This document shows, one piece after another, positions 61,336 to 64,000 of a DNA stretch of 64,000 bases (position 1 is its first letter; each line of letters starts with the position of its first letter). A model generated the notes under the pieces. That model made no database searches. It worked only from the letters and a program-made list of their open reading frames with translations, and was not told the DNA's origin. The stretch comes from Posidoniimonas polymericola. GTDB taxonomy: Bacteria; Planctomycetota; Planctomycetia; Pirellulales; Lacipirellulaceae. Made by a program: the position numbers and the translations under genes. Where the stretch lies: contig NZ_SJPO01000008.1 of NCBI RefSeq assembly GCF_007859935.1, forward strand, positions 62,001 through 126,000, in the 5' to 3' direction.

Positions 61336-62340
61336 ATGAAGAACAAAGATTCGAAGCGTTCAGACCAGAGCGGCGGCGCCAATCAGACAGCAAAGAGGCT
61401 GGCGTCCTACTCAATGGCCGCCGGGTTGGGGGCGTTTGGTTGCGGCGAGGCAGCCCGCGGAGCAATCGTCTACACCGATGTGCCGGATATCGTGTTGATG
61501 CGCGGCGATCCGGCTGTCGAGCTGAACCTCGACAACGATCCGACCGGCAAACTCGACCTGCACTTCCGCAACAACGCGGGGGGTACGTGGTACGCCTCGG
61601 GGCGGTTTATCGGCCTCGCGTACCCCGGCGAGCCTGCGCCGGAGTCGTACTCGTACGCCCTTTCCCGCCTCAACGATCCCCCGGGCAGCAACCCGGGCTA
61701 CTACGTGCGGGCCTTCCATCCGGGCGATCAGATTGGTCCTGTTGGTGAAGGGCTCACGGTCAAGGCCGGTCGCCTCTCGAACACTCCGCAGAGCGGGTAC
61801 GGGGTCTTGAAGACTAGTCTTCGCAGCCCGTACTCGCCGGCGGACGACGGCGGCGGGTTTGGCGACACCACCAGCGATCAGTTCGCCGGCATTGCGATCC
61901 GCGACCCCGACGACGGCCTGCACTTCGGCTGGGTGCGGCTGCGTGCGGAGATCATCACCACCGCCAGCTTCCCCTACTACGAGCACGTTTGGACGCTCTA
62001 CGACTGGGCCTACGAGACGGATCTCAACACTCCGATCCTTGCCGGCGCCAAGCCGGAGCCGGTCGCAGGCGACTACAACTCAGACGGCGTCGTGGACGCC
62101 GCCGACTACACCGTGTGGCGTGACCAGAAGGGGCAGAGCACGACCCTGCCCAACACCGACCCGTCGGACACCGACAACTTGGTTACGCAGTCGGAGTACG
62201 AGTTCTGGAAATCGCGATTCGGCAGCACGTCGGGCAGCGCCACGGCGGCCGCGCCGACGGGTTCGTCGATTCCCGAGCCATCGTCCCTGGCGCTGCTGGC
62301 GGCCGGGGTCGGCGCGCTGGTCTCCCACCGGCGTCGGTAG
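61336..62340 (+). CDS. PEP-CTERM secreted protein with dockerin-like domain (paralogue pair, second)
   Basis: The 334-aa paralogue shares the atypical leader 'RLASYSMAAGLGAFGCGEAARG' and 'AIVYTDVPDIVL', then 'NPGYYVRAFHPGDQIGP', 'QFAGIAIRDPDDGLHFGWVRLRA' and 'YDWAYETDLNTPILAGA'. Unlike the first copy it carries a dockerin-like insert ('DYNSDGVVDAADYTVWRDQKG', about 255-275, and a partial second loop) before 'IPEPSSLALLAAGVGALVSHRRR'. The ATG at 61336 is chosen; 61318 is possible. Domain gain or loss occurred after duplication. Confidence 0.85.
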   Translation: MKNKDSKRSDQSGGANQTAKRLASYSMAAGLGAFGCGEAARGAIVYTDVPDIVLMRGDPAVELNLDNDPTGKLDLHFRNNAGGTWYASGRFIGLAYPGEPAPESYSYALSRLNDPPGSNPGYYVRAFHPGDQIGPVGEGLTVKAGRLSNTPQSGYGVLKTSLRSPYSPADDGGGFGDTTSDQFAGIAIRDPDDGLHFGWVRLRAEIITTASFPYYEHVWTLYDWAYETDLNTPILAGAKPEPVAGDYNSDGVVDAADYTVWRDQKGQSTTLPNTDPSDTDNLVTQSEYEFWKSRFGSTSGSATAAAPTGSSIPEPSSLALLAAGVGALVSHRRR

Positions 62341-62451
62341 TTTGAGGCCGTATTCGCCCTCGATGCGTCGTCGTCGGCTCCGTTGGATCGGCGCCCTGCC
62401 TGCCGACGGACACCCCTCACCTCCAGGGCTGAGAAGAGTAGATACCGATTG

Positions 62452-64000
62452 ATGAAGCGGCTGGCCGAGAAGGTACTGTTGATAGGTTGGGACGCAGCGG
62501 ACTGGCTGATGATCCGTCCACTGATCGATCAGGGCCTGATGCCAACGCTGGCTTCGCTGATCGAAGACGGCGTGAGCGGCAACCTGGCGACGATCCGGCC
62601 GATCCTTTCGCCGATGCTATGGAACTCGATCGCCACCGGCAAACGGGCCGACAAGCACGGCATCTGCGGTTTTGCCGAGCCCTTGCCCGACGGCTCCGGG
62701 ATACGGCCCGTCACCAGCACCAGCCGAAAGACAAAAGCGATCTGGAACATCCTGTCGCAGAACGGCCTCAACAGCAACGTCGTGGGTTGGTTCGCCAGTC
62801 ACCCGGCCGAGCCGATCCGCGGGGCGGTTGTGAGCGATTACTACGTCCATCCGCCGGCGCCGGGCCAGGACCCCGACGCCCTGCCTCCCGACGTCTGCCA
62901 CCCGGAGCGGCTGATCGAGCCGATGGCCAAGCTGAGGGTGAAACCGCGTGACATCGACGCCCAGGCCATCCTGTCGTTTGTCACCCGCGCGGCGGAGATC
63001 GACGGCGCCAAGGACGACCGACTGCGTAAGCTGGCCACACTGCTGATGCGGACGTCGAGCATCCAGGCCGCGGCGTGCGCCCTGATGGCGAAGGAGCCTT
63101 GGGATTTCATGGCGGTCTACTACGACGCCATCGACCAGTTCGGCCACCACTTCATGCCCTACCACCCGCCGGCGGTAGAGGGCATCTCCGAGCTGGACGC
63201 GGAGATCTTCAAGGACGTGATGGTCAACTGCTACCGGTTCCACGACATGATGCTGGAGTCGCTGCTGAACAACGCCGGCGAGGACGCCACCGTCATCCTG
63301 GTGAGCGACCACGGCTTCCACAGCGGGAGCGAGCGGACCGACACAGACGGGTTCAAGGACCCCACCAGCTGGCACCGGCCGTTCGGCGTGGTCTGCGCGA
63401 AGGGGCCGGGGTTCAAGAAGAACGATTCGCTTTATGGAGCTTGCCTGCTCGATGTGACGCCCACCATCCTGTCGCTGTTCGGGCTGCCGGTCGGCGAAGA
63501 CATGGACGGGCGGCCCTGGCTGGAGGCGTTCGACGAAGAAACGCGGCCCGAACGCGTCAAGAGCTGGGACCTGGTGGACGGCGAGTGCGGCATGCACAGC
63601 GAGGACCGCCGGGAGGACCCCGTCGAGGCGGCCGAGGCGCTCCGCCACTTGGTGGACCTGGGGTACATCGAACCGCCCAGCGAAGACGTTCAGCAGACCG
63701 TGCAGAACACCACCATCGACCTCAAGACCAACCTGGCCCTGGCGCTGTCCGACAGCAACCGCCTGGAGCAGTCGCTGCCGATCTGGCAGGAGCTGGTGGA
63801 ACTCTGTGCGGACGACCCGGCCAAGAAAGACCTGTACCTCGCTCACTCGGCGTGCTGCCACCTGCAGCTCGACCACGCGGCGGAGTGCGCAAGCATCCTG
63901 GATCAGCTCAACGGCGAGATGGGGCAGTCGCCGTTTGTCCAGCTGATGCGCGTCCGGCTGGCGGAAAAGAACCGCCAGCCGGACGAAGCGCTGCGGCTGG
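62452..64000 (+). CDS. Type I phosphodiesterase/nucleotide pyrophosphatase-like protein with C-terminal repeats, 3' truncated
   Basis: The frame is open from the ATG at 62452 to the window end (516 codons). The N-terminus 'VLLIGWDAADWLMIRPLIDQGLMPTLASLIEDG' and 'PMLWNSIATGKRADKHGICGF' supply the metal Asp and catalytic Thr/Ser of the alkaline-phosphatase superfamily; 'AIDQFGHHFMPYHP', 'VILVSDHGFHSG' and 'SWHRPFGVVCAKGPG' provide the remaining metal ligands. From about residue 420 helical repeats resembling TPRs begin ('NLALALSDSNRLEQSLPIWQELVELCADDP'). There is no signal peptide, so the protein is probably cytoplasmic or exposed by another route. Such proteins are common in planctomycetes; the substrate is unknown. 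Confidence 0.9.
   Translation, partial: MKRLAEKVLLIGWDAADWLMIRPLIDQGLMPTLASLIEDGVSGNLATIRPILSPMLWNSIATGKRADKHGICGFAEPLPDGSGIRPVTSTSRKTKAIWNILSQNGLNSNVVGWFASHPAEPIRGAVVSDYYVHPPAPGQDPDALPPDVCHPERLIEPMAKLRVKPRDIDAQAILSFVTRAAEIDGAKDDRLRKLATLLMRTSSIQAAACALMAKEPWDFMAVYYDAIDQFGHHFMPYHPPAVEGISELDAEIFKDVMVNCYRFHDMMLESLLNNAGEDATVILVSDHGFHSGSERTDTDGFKDPTSWHRPFGVVCAKGPGFKKNDSLYGACLLDVTPTILSLFGLPVGEDMDGRPWLEAFDEETRPERVKSWDLVDGECGMHSEDRREDPVEAAEALRHLVDLGYIEPPSEDVQQTVQNTTIDLKTNLALALSDSNRLEQSLPIWQELVELCADDPAKKDLYLAHSACCHLQLDHAAECASILDQLNGEMGQSPFVQLMRVRLAEKNRQPDEALRL

Noticed and set aside
1..64000. tRNA, rRNA or CRISPR loci
   Set aside because: No cloverleaf-like or rRNA-like sequence and no regularly spaced short repeats were seen by eye; a dedicated search would be needed to exclude a tRNA fully.

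Overview
The window comes from a high-GC planctomycete, most likely order Pirellulales. The evidence is family content: three DUF1559 proteins with a type IV-pilin-like N-terminus and the C-terminal HPGG...DG motif, a cysteine-rich YTV-repeat cell-wall protein, many PEP-CTERM proteins with dockerin-like 'ADYxxWR' calcium loops, paired ECF sigma/anti-sigma genes and a PadR/membrane-protein operon. No rRNA, tRNA, CRISPR array, insertion sequence or integrase gene was found. Genus cannot be settled from the sequence alone.

Layout. 1-3028: truncated amidase (-), then feoA-feoB iron(II) uptake behind a Fur-box-like palindrome. 3109-8655: endonuclease/phosphatase-fold protein overlapping cardiolipin synthase, a 904-aa unknown (-), and the fluoride exporter crcB/fluC. 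8857-11115: ECF sigma factor, small membrane anti-sigma candidate and membrane-anchored unknown as one operon. 11161-16778 (-): Hsp20, YiiD-type thioesterase, DUF481 outer-membrane barrel, YTV cell-wall protein and secreted FKBP isomerase, with two clear intrinsic terminators. 17055-24283 (+): DUF1559, two small membrane proteins, then cysD and cysNC (sulfate activation) separated by two tandem secreted beta-propeller/dockerin/PEP-CTERM paralogues.

24340-31136: small genes, a nucleotidyltransferase-fold protein, padR plus membrane partner with a near-perfect operator, two tandem PEP-CTERM paralogues, a voltage-gated K+ channel with a zinc ribbon, and a VOC protein. 31287-32815 (-): a small integron-type gene-cassette array with a convincing attC site and no integrase nearby (CALIN-like). 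33051-37694 (-): two related membrane proteins around a REP-like element, and a large secreted alpha/beta hydrolase. 37805-44727 (-): a tightly overlapping type II secretion/pseudopilus-like operon with one GspE ATPase, three GspF-like proteins, three pseudopilins and a DUF1559 protein.

45307-50876 (+): a dense two-component cluster of four stand-alone receiver proteins (one with two receivers), a receiver-histidine kinase, and a PAS histidine kinase whose membrane domain has every canonical ethylene-binding residue of plant ETR1 at the right spacing. 50892-56473: secreted endonuclease/phosphatase-fold protein (-), a decayed sulfotransferase (+), a 1000-aa protein (-) that looks like two PEP-CTERM proteins fused in frame, and a DUF1559 protein (-). 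56826-64000: another sigma factor/membrane anti-sigma pair, an AraC regulator (-), two PEP-CTERM paralogues with an unusual export signal, and a truncated type I phosphodiesterase with C-terminal TPR-like repeats.

The most interesting items are the ethylene-receptor-like kinase cluster, the integrase-less attC cassettes, the double PEP-CTERM fusion and the triple-GspF operon. Functions are inferred from family resemblance read by eye; no database search was run.
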